From NCBI RefSeq assembly GCF_000512585.2, contig NC_089244.1, positions 1,488,001-1,552,000 of the forward strand: 64,000 bases of DNA, given 5' to 3'. Below, one piece after another: positions 43,509 to 55,533 of the stretch. Each line of letters starts with the position of its first letter. The first letter of the stretch is position 1. A program made the translations under genes and the position numbers. This DNA comes from Kwoniella bestiolae CBS 10118 (lineage: Eukaryota > Basidiomycota > Tremellomycetes > Tremellales > Cryptococcaceae). The notes under the pieces were generated by a model that did not search any database, had not been told where the DNA came from, and worked only from the letters and a program-made list of their open reading frames with translations.

Positions 43509-45511
43509 ATGTCTCAATCGAAAACAGAAGTTGTTATCGTAGGATGTGGTGAGTCTCCTTCTCTCACTCTCTACTTCGACTCATGTGGAGGGCTAATGAT
43601 GGATACGTCAATCATGAAGGGATCTACGGAATGTCCACCGCGCTCTGGATGCTGCAATCTGGCAAATACAACGTGACGATGCTAGATAAATGTGGAATTC
43701 TCCCTGCTCCTGATGCCGCCAGTACTGGTGAGTTATACCGACTCGACCACCTTTGCTCATTCTTCTGGTCTAGGTTGAAGCTGACTGTTAATACTTGCAT
43801 TTGTATCAGATCTCAACAAGGTGAGCTTCTTCAAATTCGGTTGATGGCGGATATGCAAAGTCTTGTAGAGAGAGCTACTGCTAATAGAGATGTTTGGTAG
43901 ATCATCCGATCTGCAGATTACGCTGATCCACACTATGCCGAACTTGGTTTCGACGCTGTTGAGAATTTCTGGAGAAAGCCTGAATGGGAGGGAACATACC
44001 ACGAGTGAGTTTGACAGATATCCCATCCATGATGTCCCTTCATACCTTGTCCCAATCACACTCACATCTATCGTGCTCCTCGTGAAAGACCAAACTGATC
44101 GTTAAATCCGCAGATCCGGAGTAATGGCCCTTTCCGCATCAACAGAGAAAGAAGGTCTCGAATTCGTTTCATCCGCTTACCAGAACTGCAAGGACCTAAA
44201 CATAGACGTTACTCTCCTGAACAACCCAAAGGATATCAAAAGCAAGTTCGCCAAGAACATCCCCACCGGTAATTTCGGTGGGAGACAGGGATACCTCAAT
44301 CCCATAGGAGGATGGGCCGAGTCGGGCAGAGCATTGGAAGTGGGATTGAAGAGGGTTAGACATCTAGGAGGACATGTTAGATCTGGAGCGGAGGTCACGG
44401 GGTTGATCAAGAATGGGAGGAAGGTTGAGGGGGTCACGCTGAAGAGCGGGGAGGAGGTCAAGGGGGATTTGGTGCTTATCGCTGCGGGGGCTTGGTGAGT
44501 AAGCTCTACTCGATTTGTTTCATTAGTTTGAGTAGCTTAAGAGTGTTATCTACTTTGGGAATAGGACACCCGCGTTGTGTGCTTTACCTGGTGTATCTGC
44601 TCGACTGCCTGACCTGGTAGCTACTGGGTGAGTGAGACAGCTTAGATACTCGAATGTAATTGTGGACTTATCAAGCTGATTAGTTGTCACATTTAGACAA
44701 AGTGTCGCCGTCATCCAGCTCACACCAGAAGAAGCTAAACAATACGCCTCAGTCCCAGTCGTGAGTTGAGATGCTTGATGAAGAGGCGCCGCTGATCGCG
44801 ATACTCGCATGCAGGTCTTCAACCTGGACGATGGATGGTACGTCTTTCCACCAAACCCTGAAGGTCTCATGAAGATGGCTATTCACGGTGCCGGTGTCCT
44901 GAACCCCCAATCAAACGGTGTATCACTCCCTCGAACCAAATTGACAGCTGGTGCTGAGGACGGTGCCATCCCCTTGACCAGCCTTAAGGGCTTGAGAGAT
45001 GGGTTAAGACAGGTCTACCCTGAATTGGCTAAGAAGGATTACTTAACTACGAGATTGTGTTGGTGAGTTGGCATAATCCTTTTCATCTCAACTGAAATCA
45101 CAAAGCTCTCATCTTCAAGTGGACAGGACTAATCAGATGATGATGCCCTATAGGTACTGCGATTCCGTGACTGGAGACTGGTTGATAGATTACCACCCAG
45201 ATTTCGATAACCTAGTGATCGCCTCTGGTGACTCAGGCCACGGATTCAAGTTCACCCCCAATATCGGACGAGAGATCCTCAAAGTGATAGAGAAGAACCC
45301 TTCGCCTCAATACGCCGAGAAATGGTCTTTCGGCTATAGTGCCAAAGCTATCAAGGAAGAGGGATCGAAAGCGGCTGTGATGGATGTGTCGAAGGAGGAG
45401 GCGGAAATGGCCAAAGCTGGTGCGGACGTTAGGGCTGGTAAGAGGAAGGTGTTGAGGGAGAGTGATTTGGTCAAGCCTCATGATTTGAAAGCTAAGAATG
45501 CGAAGTTGTAA
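43509..45511 (+). CDS. FAD-dependent fructosyl amino acid / sarcosine oxidase, peroxisomal
   Basis: A multi-exon gene of about 440 aa. It starts with the dinucleotide fold EVVIVGCGIYGMSTALWM, the first glycine motif being split by an intron. DAASTDLNKIIRSADYADP is typical of sarcosine oxidase and Amadoriase enzymes. RLCWYCDSVTGDWLIDYHP supplies the cysteine expected to bind FAD covalently, and SGDSGHGFKFTPNIG is the flavin-contact loop. The protein ends in AKL, a PTS1 variant, so import into peroxisomes is likely. The reaction is oxidative cleavage of a secondary amine (N-methyl or fructosyl amino acid) with release of hydrogen peroxide. Which substrate is used cannot be read from the sequence. 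No similar gene or regulator lies next to it. Confidence 0.85.
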
Positions 45512-45968
45512 TCGTCGTGCCCGATAGGGAACAAGGGCATTTCGGTGGGTTGTACAGTAGATAGCATACGGAATAGATCGGTAGATGTTAGATGTTTAAT
45601 CGTCAGAGCAGATTTGACTTGTATGCATTCCCGATTCTTCCGCACTTACGGTTGATATTGTTAGCTACTCCATCCCATCTTCAAGGTCTATCCCCTTTCT
45701 TTACTTTACAAGATTCTATCATATACTTGACCTCCTCTATTCAACCCATTGAGGATGGAACATTGATTTTCCAGGCACGCAAACGAACAAGATTCCAGTA
45801 AACATCAGACATCAATATCAAATGTCGTCATGGTCATGTTTTTCTTAGTGTTCTCACATCCACCTACTTCCCTTCCCTCGATATCTTGTCCATACATCTG
45901 TTCATAGCTCCTCTGGTCTCCTGCTCTATGCTTGATAGCCTCCTATACATGCTTTCTCGACTACCACT
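45512..45968. other. Intergenic between oxidase and Pol X genes
   Basis: C/T-rich toward the right, as in other leaders in this window. I see no gene. Confidence 0.45.
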
Positions 45969-48590
45969 ATGCCCACTCGACCTCCCGCTCAACCCCTCCC
46001 ATCCTCATCTTCCTCCTCGATCCAGCGTCCACATCACATCTCATCGGAACTATACCAGCTCTTCGCGAATATCCCTTTCCACATTATACCTGCCAAGCTT
46101 GAAGCTGATCTAGGAAGGATGTATGGTCTAGTAGATGAGCTGGGAGGCACGTGCGTCAGGGTTGAGGAATGTGGCTTTGTAGTCAGTGCGATCAAGGGGA
46201 AACCGAGGTTGGTAAGAAGTCTGGGCGAATGGTATGTGAGTGGTTCATCTTGTTATAACAGTTCAAAAAACTGAAGGCAAAGCAGGGCAAGCTGGTGTAA
46301 GATATCTTACACTTGGGATATATACAGGATAAGAAACCGATATTATCGCCCGAGTATATATTCGATACCTACACTTGTGCCTTGGAACATGCAGCGGAAG
46401 GTGATCCCTCTCGTCCGCCGAGGTTACCAGATAGATCCAAATATGTCATCAGTCCCGGTCCTAGACCCATCAAAGCCATTACGACTTTCCCGAAGATGTT
46501 GAAGACCGATACAGATGGGGAAGAGGAGGATGTCAAACCCGCTATGAAGAGGCGTAAATTGGCTCATAACGAAGAGATCAACAGTGAACAAATGGATGAC
46601 AGGTATGAACCTATAGCTTTGGGGGATATGACCTTGTTTGGGGAGGACGTGAAGTTCGAGGATATTCCTTCGCTGTGCGTACATAGGGGAAGTCCACTGA
46701 AATGCGTCAACCAGGATATGGTGAGTTGCCCTTGGCAAATGGTCAAGATTTCAGCTGGATCACTAGTAGGGGAGTTGTAAGGCTGAAATGGTGGTCATCA
46801 GATAGATGCTATACGTCCTATAATAGAGGAAAGGGAGTTTGAAGAGGCCCAGCAGAAGAATTCGAATGTACTGAGTTACAGGCGGAGTCTGAGTGTGAGT
46901 TAGCCCCAAAAGGCCCAGAAGTTGCTTGGGTATGGGAAGCCTCATTGACTGATATATGACTTTTGACAGATCATGAAAGGTCAGCTGTACCGTTGGTAAT
47001 GATGTTATGAGGACGAAGCTGATAACTTAATCTCAACAGCTGTGCCTCGTCGGATAAAGTCTGGGAAGGAAGCAATGAAATTATCTGGAGTAGGTGAAAA
47101 AGTCGCGCAGCGGGTGAGCACCTCCAGCTTCCTATTACACTCAATCATTTATCAGATCAAGATCGAATGCTAAGCCTGAGTGATTTGATTTGATAGATTG
47201 ACGAGTTCCTTCAAACAGGCTCCATTCAAGCCTCTTCCTCCATCCTCGCTTCATCTCGCTTCCAAGCTCTCAACCTATTCGCATCGGTGTATACGATAGG
47301 GCATCACAAGGCGAAAGAGCTGTATGATAAATACAACTGTAGGACGCTGGAGGATGTCAGGAATCATTTTGAAGCTATCGAGGAGGACTCACCGGAAGTG
47401 AGGGTGAAAGATAAGTTGCGAAGGAGGCGGAGGGGAGGGATGAAGCAGGTCGAAATTGTTGAGGAGTGGATGAGGCTTAAGGGCGAGCTGGATCAGAAGT
47501 GGGTTTGAGCGTTCTTCCCAAAAGGGATACAATCATTCCAAGGGGGAGATATGCTTCATGAGGGATACGGGAGACATTCATCTTCAAGACCGTCAAAACA
47601 GTAGGCAATAGGTCAAGCTGATAATATCGTTTCTTACGATAGGATACCCCGTAAAGAGGTCGAAGAAATCGCTGAATGCGTGTTAGAACACTTGGAAGCT
47701 TATATACCAGGGTGCGAATATACGATCTGTGGAGGGTAAGTCCGATACGCCCGTTGGGACTCATTGATACGGAGTACTGGGCATTTCTGACTCGTCCTGT
47801 ACGGGACCGCAGCTATCGAAGAGGAAAGACCGAATCAAACGATGTCGATATCGTCTTTCGCCCACCCGGAATGAATATGGACATAGGTCTCTTAAGGGAT
47901 CTGTATTTGAGATTATCAGATCTGGGAATTGTAACGCATGTTCTGCGTAGGTATATCCAAACTATACTTTCTGAGCACCACTGCCTAGGTCATCCTGATG
48001 CGCTAAGCTGATGCAATGACTGCCATGTAGACGTAACCCATCGCGATCTGAACACGCCCATTCACGCATCAGCGAGTAACTTTGATAATCTAGATAAAGC
48101 ATTTGTGATCTTCAAATTACCCGGACCTGGTCGTCTACACAGAAGGGTAGACTTGATCTCAGCTCCGTTCGATAGGTACGCGTCGGCGATATTGAGTTGG
48201 TCGGGAAGTATGATGTTTGAGAGAGATTTGAAGTGAGTGTGTAGTCTATATAATTCTATGATGGGCGGGGCAGAGAAATGTGATGTCGAATCGAACAAAG
48301 TGAGGCGAAGAGAGGAATGGCGGTGAAGAAAGCAAAGGATTTGATAGCTGACATATCTCCATGATCCCATCCAGGAGATACTCCGAGAACGTGTAAGATA
48401 CTCTCATCTATCTACCTCTTAATATGCGCGATGCTAATGGAAGGTATCATCGCACAGACGAGGATACAAATCCCGAGCAGGTCTAATATCCGTATCATCA
48501 GGCGAAGAAGTCAACCTCGAGACCGAAAGGGATATATTCAATTTCCTAGGATTGCGATACGTGCCCCCGGAGCTAAGGAATGCTGATTGA
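45969..48590 (+). CDS. POL4: Family X DNA polymerase with BRCT domain (Pol4/lambda/mu type)
   Basis: About ten exons encode roughly 600 aa. A BRCT region covers about residues 25-130 (FHIIPAKLEADLGRM, KPRLVRSLGEW, PILSPEYIFDTYTCA). An acidic linker with KPAMKRRKL may be a nuclear signal. Then follow the 8-kDa-type HhH (KLSGVGEKVAQRIDEFLQTG), a second HhH (SVYTIGHHKAKELYDKY), the catalytic pair in GGYRRGKTESNDVDIVF, the third Asp in RVDLISAPFDRY and the sugar-contact loop ILSWSGSMMFERDL. Such enzymes fill small gaps during end joining and base-excision repair. All three catalytic aspartates are visible. The Ser-Trp in place of Tyr-Phe before SGS is unusual (see findings). Confidence 0.88.
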
Positions 48591-49070
48591 TCGTGTCTTC
48601 ATGTGTGTGGAGAAGGATCATCTTGGACTGAAACCATCATATCATATCTTACCATATCATATTCATAGCTATAGGATAATTCATCTGATTGGTTGTATTT
48701 GTGTCTAAACATAGCTCGTCTGGGTTATTCGCCCGAAGTAGGTTGTATTTGAGATGGTCTATTGGCTGTACCCCCCTGTCAAGATTATATGCAATCACTT
48801 GCTTCCTTACTCCGTGCTAACGAATATCATATAAGACCGTCGTGACCCTTCGCATACACACCAGCTTCAGCGGAGATTTTTCAGGAAATTCCATGACAAT
48901 TTTCATACATCTCCGAATTTCTATGTTGAATATCTATAATACATATACTCCTTGCCAACGAACAGATCGCCAAGCGAAAACTCATCTAGCCAGACGTATT
49001 GGAACCGCAACCGATATTTCCGTTTGATATCCAATCGTACTTTGATCAGTGGCCAATCTCACAATCGACA
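48591..49070. other. Convergent 3' intergenic region
   Basis: Sequence between the ends of the Pol X and Met2 genes. A minus-strand open frame overlapping the Pol X end (48062-48370) is a shadow. I see nothing else. Confidence 0.5.
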
Positions 49071-51156
49071 CTACCACCTCGTCACGTCCGCCTCAGCCTC
49101 TCCAAATACACTCTCTTTCTTAACCCCAAACCCGCCATCCCCATCCCCATTCGCACCCTTCCCATACTCCTCCAGCGGGATCACCCGCCCCTCAAAAAAC
49201 TTAGGCATCTTCCTCTTCATAAACCCATCGATCCACCCATTTATAGCTTCGAATTCCAACAAAAATCCATCATGTCCATCAGGACTTGGGATCAGCACCA
49301 GTTCCGCATCGGGTATGTACGCTGCGATTTCTTTTTGCTCGCTTGTGGTGAATAACCCGTCGGATTCGATACCTATCACGAGAGCTGGAGGTTCGAGGGC
49401 CAATGCGTCGGAGAGAAGCTTTTCTAGTTCTTCGTCTGTGGGCGGTTCGTCTGTTGAGGAGGAGGTGGGAGCAGGTAGTCGCGATGAGAGGGAGGACAGA
49501 GAGGAGTCGTTAGATGGTTGGGAGAGATCGTGGGTATCGAGTTTACGGGTTATGTGGATGTAGCAGTTTGCGTCGAATCGGCCGGTGAACTGTAGAGAAA
49601 TCATGTCAGTTCAGGTTACAAGCTGAGCTACGTTACGGGAGTGAAGCTGAATCTAGGATTACCGTTCATAAGATATGTAGTGTAAGAGAGGGGAAGGTAA
49701 TCTATTTTCAAAAGAGCATTGCCAACCCACCTTATCTCCCTGATACCTCAAATAACTCTGCGCACTAAATATCTTAGGTTGTTTCTCCCCTCCATTCGCA
49801 CCCTTCCCATCCGCCTGCTGAGCGCTCAACGCAGCAGCTGATCCAAGAGCCACCCCCTGACCAATCTTATCGTTCTCACCGAGAACCAAGCTCTTCTCCA
49901 ACTCTGGCGTCTGCGTCCCCGTACCGTTCGAGGTAGATGATTTACCAGAATCCGAGTTCCGCCTCGATACCAAATTGGAACTAGATCGATGTCCATCATT
50001 GTGCTCTCGCCACGCTATCTCCCTGGGCGATTCTATCCCCTGATGCTGCTTCACATCAGAGTCAGAGGGAGAGGACGGATCGGTAGTTTCTTTTCCTCCC
50101 ATGATTCTCACCCCGCCCTTGGGGACCTTTGATTTATTCGAGGTGTTTCCCGATCGTCGACCGAATCGAGATTCGAACGAATCCCTCGATCTGTACGTTA
50201 AAAGCGCGGCCATTCTTGCTGCGGCGAGTCCACGAGTAGGCTGTTTGGTCAGGTCGACTTCACCCCCTGAGGGACCCTGTTCAAAGTAATATCCGTCTTT
50301 GTAATCTGGATCGGAATAGATGGATTGTCGTTGAGCTTCACCCCATGATATGCACCATGCAGAGTGTCTTGCGGATGTAGCGAGGGGTACGATGGCTTTG
50401 ACAAATCCTGGTGGAGAGTTGAGAGGCCACTCGAGGCAGGTCATCCCGCCCATGGAACCGCCTATGACGGCTGCGACGGATTTGACGCCTAGTGATTGGA
50501 GGACGATGTAGTGGAGTCTATACACATAGAACGTACATCAGCCTTAGGCCTTTGTCCATTGCCCATGCTCGACGTGGAGGCAGGCGCTTTCTCCAGATTG
50601 ATACCGGAGAGCAAAGAATCGAACAGATAGGGATTGAAGGCTTTGACCCACCTCACATCATCCTTGGGACTACTCCCAGGCATCTCCGGCCCAAACGGTC
50701 TCCCCGTCTCAGGATTGGTCGTCACACTTGAGATCGTACCATAAGGCGATCCAATGACATTCGCACAGAAGATGAAGAATCTGGTCGGGTCGAATGCCCT
50801 ATCTGGACCAAGGAGGGGACCCCACCTGATACAAGGACGGAGAAGAATCAGCACCTTTCTTATTCTGGATGAATGAATTAATGAAAAACGGGAACTCGGG
50901 CGTGCCGAGCAGGGGACAGACAGAGACAGAGTAAAAGTCGGACTGAAACCCACCAATCTTCCACATCCGCACTTCCTGTCAGAGCATGACAAATAACCAA
51001 ACAATTATCCCCCTCTGCGTTCAATTTCCCCCAAGTCTTGTACGCTACGGGGACGTCTGTGAGTTTCACACCTGATTCAAGAGTGAAGGTGGGGATGGTG
51101 GTGGTATTTTGGGTGATCAGTCCTGCGTAGGGGTTCGAAGATGAGGATGAGGACAT
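49071..51156 (-). CDS. MET2: Homoserine O-acetyltransferase
   Basis: Several exons; the start is MSSSSSSNPYAGLITQNTTT. The alpha/beta-hydrolase markers are VAYKTWGKLN, VICHALTGSADVEDWW, FIFCANVIGSPYGT, the nucleophile elbow GGSMGGMTCLEW, LATSARHSAWCISWGE and, near the end, VIGIESDGLFTTSEQ and SPDGHDGFLLEF with the catalytic Asp and His. The enzyme acetylates homoserine with acetyl-CoA, the first committed step of methionine synthesis in fungi. A hydrophilic insert of about 130 residues lies between FESRFGRR and FSAQSYLRYQGDKF, where fungal Met2 proteins vary. The short C-terminal tail is acidic. Upstream TGACTC motifs suggest general amino-acid control. Confidence 0.93.
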
Positions 51157-51560
51157 GGTGTGGTGCGGTCTGATCGAGAAAATGACTCTGCAAACTGTCT
51201 GATTCTCCTTCTCTCTTGGGGTTTAAAATGATGAATTTGTCTATTCTGTTCTGTTCTGTCGTTCTGTTATGCGTTATCATGAATCGAATAGAGAAGAACG
51301 ATATCTGTTATATGTATGTGTCCGTACTGGATGGATATTTCAGAAATCTGAGTCGAGCGATATCTTGGAATCGGTAATCACCGCCATGACTCTGACTTTA
51401 CGTAAGCGGCTTTTGCCATCTCAGCTACAGAGGTTTGGCTCTCAGAGGATCAGAGTCATACCATCCTAAGCAAGAACACAAGATATATGCATATACCAAC
51501 CCTCTCATTGTATACCAAGCCAACATTCCATTCTATACATTGACCGCACCGCAGTATTCA
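51157..51560. promoter_or_regulatory. MET2 promoter region with TGACTC motifs
   Basis: The gap lies between the MET2 start and the SEY1 stop. TGACTC cores, the half-site of Gcn4-type factors, occur at 51183-51188, 51387-51392 and, on the minus strand, 51453-51458. A TTCTG tandem tract lies at about 51243-51267. Gcn4-type control of methionine genes is known in fungi; its use here is inference. Confidence 0.45.
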
Positions 51561-54500
51561 TCACTTCTCAACAAATTTCTCCCTCAACAACTCCCCCTTC
51601 TCCCTCTCCTCCTTCCTCAGACCATCTCCCTCCGAAGAACTATTCGCGAGATAAGGTGTATTCAGCACCCTCTGAGCTTCGGGGATCTCCTTGAACGCCT
51701 CTCGTAACCTGTCTGTGGCTATTCGTTTGATTTCGTTAAGGACTGTTCGGGTTACTTGGAGGAGTGGGCCTGCTAGACCTAGTTGGAGGATTATGTAGCT
51801 GCGAGGTGAATAGTTCAGCCAGAATTTCACTCTTGACAATAAACTTTGGCCGGTTCGGGAAGTGAAGTTGAACCTGAAAGGTCTTAAGACAAGGGGTAAT
51901 GTCTCATGAAGTTGCTCACCCAGAAGCACCCAACACCAAGAGCATAGCAAAATACAGCGGATTAAACAGCACAGCCATAGCTTCGTTCCATCCTAGCACA
52001 ACCAAGATACCATACATCCACAGAGGTACCTGCGCAACCGAGGAGACCATCGATCGTTTAGCCTCAACATACGCGGCGTCGGCTTCTCTCTTGAATCGGG
52101 TTTCCAGGGATAACAACTTGGTAGGTGAGAGGAGCACGAATGCAGTTGAGGGATCGAAGGGGATCGGGTCGGATTCAATATCGAATGAAACCTCGGGAGA
52201 TGGGAGGGTGGGGAGGAGAGAGGGGGTGGAGGGTGTGATTTGGGAGAAGATCGGTAGGAGTTTCAAAGTCTGGTCGAAACACCACATCATATTAGTGCAT
52301 AATCCCTTCTATTTGAACAGTCATCTACTCACCTCCTCTTTCGCCTTCGTGAATGCACTTTCAATATCGTCCTCAGGTTTCCATACCCTAGGAACACCAG
52401 CTTCGTCATACCTGAATCTCTCTTCGAAAGTCGTACGTAAAGTAGCCAGTATAGTAGCATCGGAAGTCTGTTCCTCCAATTTCCTTCTGAGGGATAACCA
52501 CGTTCTGGCACGTAAGGATGCAAGAGCAGTTTCGTTCTCTTCGTCAGAGCAGTTGTAGCCTGGGGTCATACAACACATGTATCAGCTGCTGATCTGCGTC
52601 ATTTTCTTGATCGATCCAGCTGTATTTGACTTTGCGAGAGACACTCACTCTTCGCTTTTGAGAGATACGACCCCTCGGCATCTTCGCTGACTTCCTTGTA
52701 TGTCGTGAGGACAGTATCCCACATTTTGGGTGAAGGTTGAGATAAGGCAACTTCAACAGGTTCGAACAATTGTCTCTTGACATTTCGCTGATCGACAAAC
52801 AAAGGAAAATCAGCAATACAACACGGTTGGTACGGAGCAAGCAGGTGCGGAAGAATATATGACATTACAAACACGAAGAGATATGAAGAGATCGACTCAC
52901 CTCAATCGTATTAACCATCTTCTTAGTCTCATCCTTCCTATACCTATCCGCAATATTCCTCAAATCATCCTCCAGCAATTCAAGTTCACTCGTATACTCC
53001 CAATCCGTCCCATCCACCACAACCTCTTTCGCACCATTCAAGAAATTCTGCTTCGCCTGTTCTTGCGCAGAAGTGACGATCTTGGCGAAATCATAGTTCA
53101 CTTCTTTGGTCCCCTTTGACAGATTCTTGGTGAAGTTATTCAATTCAATCTTATGCAGATTCTTCAATTGCCCTAGGAACAACGAAGAGAGGTTGGAGTG
53201 AAGTGATGATAGGAGGTCGAGGCGTTTGCGCTGATATACCCCTGAATGATATCTTGAGGCATCTCTATCGAATTTGCCTAGATTGAGTATAGATGATCAG
53301 CTACATCTGAGACACTTCGTGGGAATTTTAGCTGGACTTACCTAAAGCAGTATCGAGCCAATCTTTCATTAATACTCCTAAACCTTCTATCACTTGTCCA
53401 GCTTCTACGGGCTTTCTGACCACTTTAGAGCTGGCTAAGAAAGTTTCCGTAGCAGAAGCTGAGATTTCGTCGCATCGGAACTGAGCTAGTAATTCTTGTT
53501 GGGTGGGTAGATCGAGATCTTTGTTGGTAAGGACTTGTTGCTATAAAAGATCGGATAATGACATCAGCTTGCAATGCCAAGACTATCGTTGATACGTCCG
53601 ACTGCTCCATATGACAGCTCATGCAGCGTATCAAGAAGAAGTTGACCCACCCAAATCCCCTCCATATAAAATCCAACACCATCCGCTGGAATCCTCTTAT
53701 GATAGCTTGGCTGGAACACATAATCCGACCTCGAGCGGTCGGTGAATCGCTTACGAAGCTCAATCACTTCCTCTTCAAACTTCTCAGGCATGAGCACTTT
53801 GTGGGGGAGCGTTGCGAAAGAGAGGTCGAAGTACGATGAGAGGGTTGCATCGGCGAGGTGTTGTGGCTAGAGTAAGGTACAACATCGGTCAGATCAGCAC
53901 ATGTTACCAGGATATGCTGACAAGTATGAGCTCGATTACTCACCTTTGAAAGACTAGCCCAGATCTTCTCCATATCCTGCGTCAAAGTCGCCGTCAAATT
54001 ACTGACGGGAGTCGAACCGACATGATCTCGAATGACAAAGAGGATCATCGTTTTCTCTTGGGGTCTGAGAAGGAATAGAAGGTTAGCTATAACCCAGGAT
54101 CAGTAAGGGTTCGGCAGCTCACTTCGGTTTCGAGCTATCACCGCCCCCACCAAACAGACCTAAGTTCACCTCGAAGACAGTCTTCAACAGACCCATGTTC
54201 GCTCCGTTGTATAAACCAATTTGGTGTTCCCTATAACGACGGAAAAGCAGTATGAGCGATACCCACCGACCTGGTCCCAGTAGATGAAGGATATTACTTC
54301 AGACAGACCATGCCCTAAGGTATAAAGCATGATTCAAAATCTAGGTAGACGGTTCGACATACCATAGATTCACAATCAAAACCTCCGTACTAGCCAAACT
54401 AAACAAAGCAGACTTCCTCTCAAAATCCTGATCTTCCCCTCTCTCCCTCCCATCAGTCCCCTCAACATCCATCACCAGGGTATTCCCATAGGAAGAGGGA

Positions 54501-55072
54501 CACATCCATATACCCTTGGTAGTCTGCTGACGTCTCGATTCATCCATCACGTCGAAGCTTGTTCCAAAGAGCCTGTTGAGTAAGGTTGATTTACCGGTAG
54601 ATTGAGAACCGAATACTGAGACTACGTCGTAGGCGAATCCTTTGTCTAGGAGACCCCATTTGGAGAGGTAGGGGGATAGTTCTTTGCTGTGTTATACAAA
54701 CAAATCAACTGTCAGTATCTCTGTTCCATCTAGTGATTCATGGTGAATGGTGATGGACAAGTTGAGAGCGATCGGTTGATGAGATGATCAATATGTAAAG
54801 AGAGAGAGAGGAGAGATCACTCACCTGAACTCCTGATGCTCGTTGACAATTTGTAGCCTCCCCTCCCCCACATTATTCGTATGACCATCATGATGCTCCC
54901 TCTCCTTCTGAGTAGCTACCAGCCCATTATGCGTAGGAGGAGGCGAGACGACGGACACCTCCTTGACGGCCTGCCGAGCCTCGTCGGTTGTACGTGGATC
55001 GTCGAGTATACGCTGTAGTTCGGGAGGTGGATTGGATAGGAGGTCTGATGCTATTTGAGGGGTTTGGTTCAT
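51561..55072 (-). CDS. SEY1: Sey1, dynamin-like ER-fusion GTPase
   Basis: About ten exons. GTPase motifs are complete: P-loop FGSQSTGKSTLLN, switch region RRQQTTKGIWMCPSS, G3 DVEGTDGRERGEDQDFE and G4-type FVIRDHVGSTP. A long helical middle domain follows (KTKVEYNF-like stretches such as NYDFAKIVTSAQEQAKQNFL, then LEEQTSDATILATLRTTFEERFRYD). Two closely spaced hydrophobic segments near the end (VPLWMYGILVVLGWNEAMAV and FAMLLVLGASGYIILQLGLA) form the membrane hairpin, followed by an amphipathic cytosolic tail. Sey1 mediates homotypic fusion of ER tubules and is the fungal counterpart of RHD3 and atlastin. The protein starts MNQTPQIASDLLSNPP and looks full-length. Confidence 0.93.
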
Positions 55073-55533
55073 TTTGGTTAGGTTTGATGTGGTCTATATC
55101 ATCTGATCAAGCAAGGGTATATAAAAGTAGAGTGATGGATTACTCCTTTCAAGAATGAATGGTGAATTGTGGATGGATGGTGGATGTGCTGCTTGACAAC
55201 GTCACAGAGGTAATCATTACGGCTGAATTAGGTCAATGCACCGTACTCATCACTTGTATGAGTCACCCACTTAAGCCTTTGGGTAGTAACCCCTGTGTAC
55301 AGTATATATAAGAAGAGTGACGCGTACAAGCTTAAGCATGAGTACCGGTTGACTTTGATTTCCGATTTACATTCACATTCACATTCACATTCACTTTCAC
55401 ATCAGCCATAAGCCATAAGCAATAAGCAATAACGACATCATTTGGAACCTCAACATCCCACTCACCTTTGCCAAGTATATTTATCACCAGTAAGAGTGAC
55501 TCACAAGCTGACTTAGTGAGAAGAGTATACACG
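55073..55533. promoter_or_regulatory. Divergent promoter region SEY1 / promethin-like gene
   Basis: The gap of 461 bp holds a TATATATAAG element at about 55302-55311 and a (CATTCA) run at about 55370-55394. Both neighbours act in ER membrane or lipid-droplet biology, so shared control is possible but not shown. Confidence 0.45.
55370..55394. repeat. CATTCA tandem run
   Basis: Four copies of a hexamer CATTCA in a divergent promoter. Confidence 0.7.

Noticed and set aside
52860..53120. Plus-strand Ile/Leu/Arg-rich frame inside SEY1
   Set aside because: Antisense of the conserved helical domain of Sey1.
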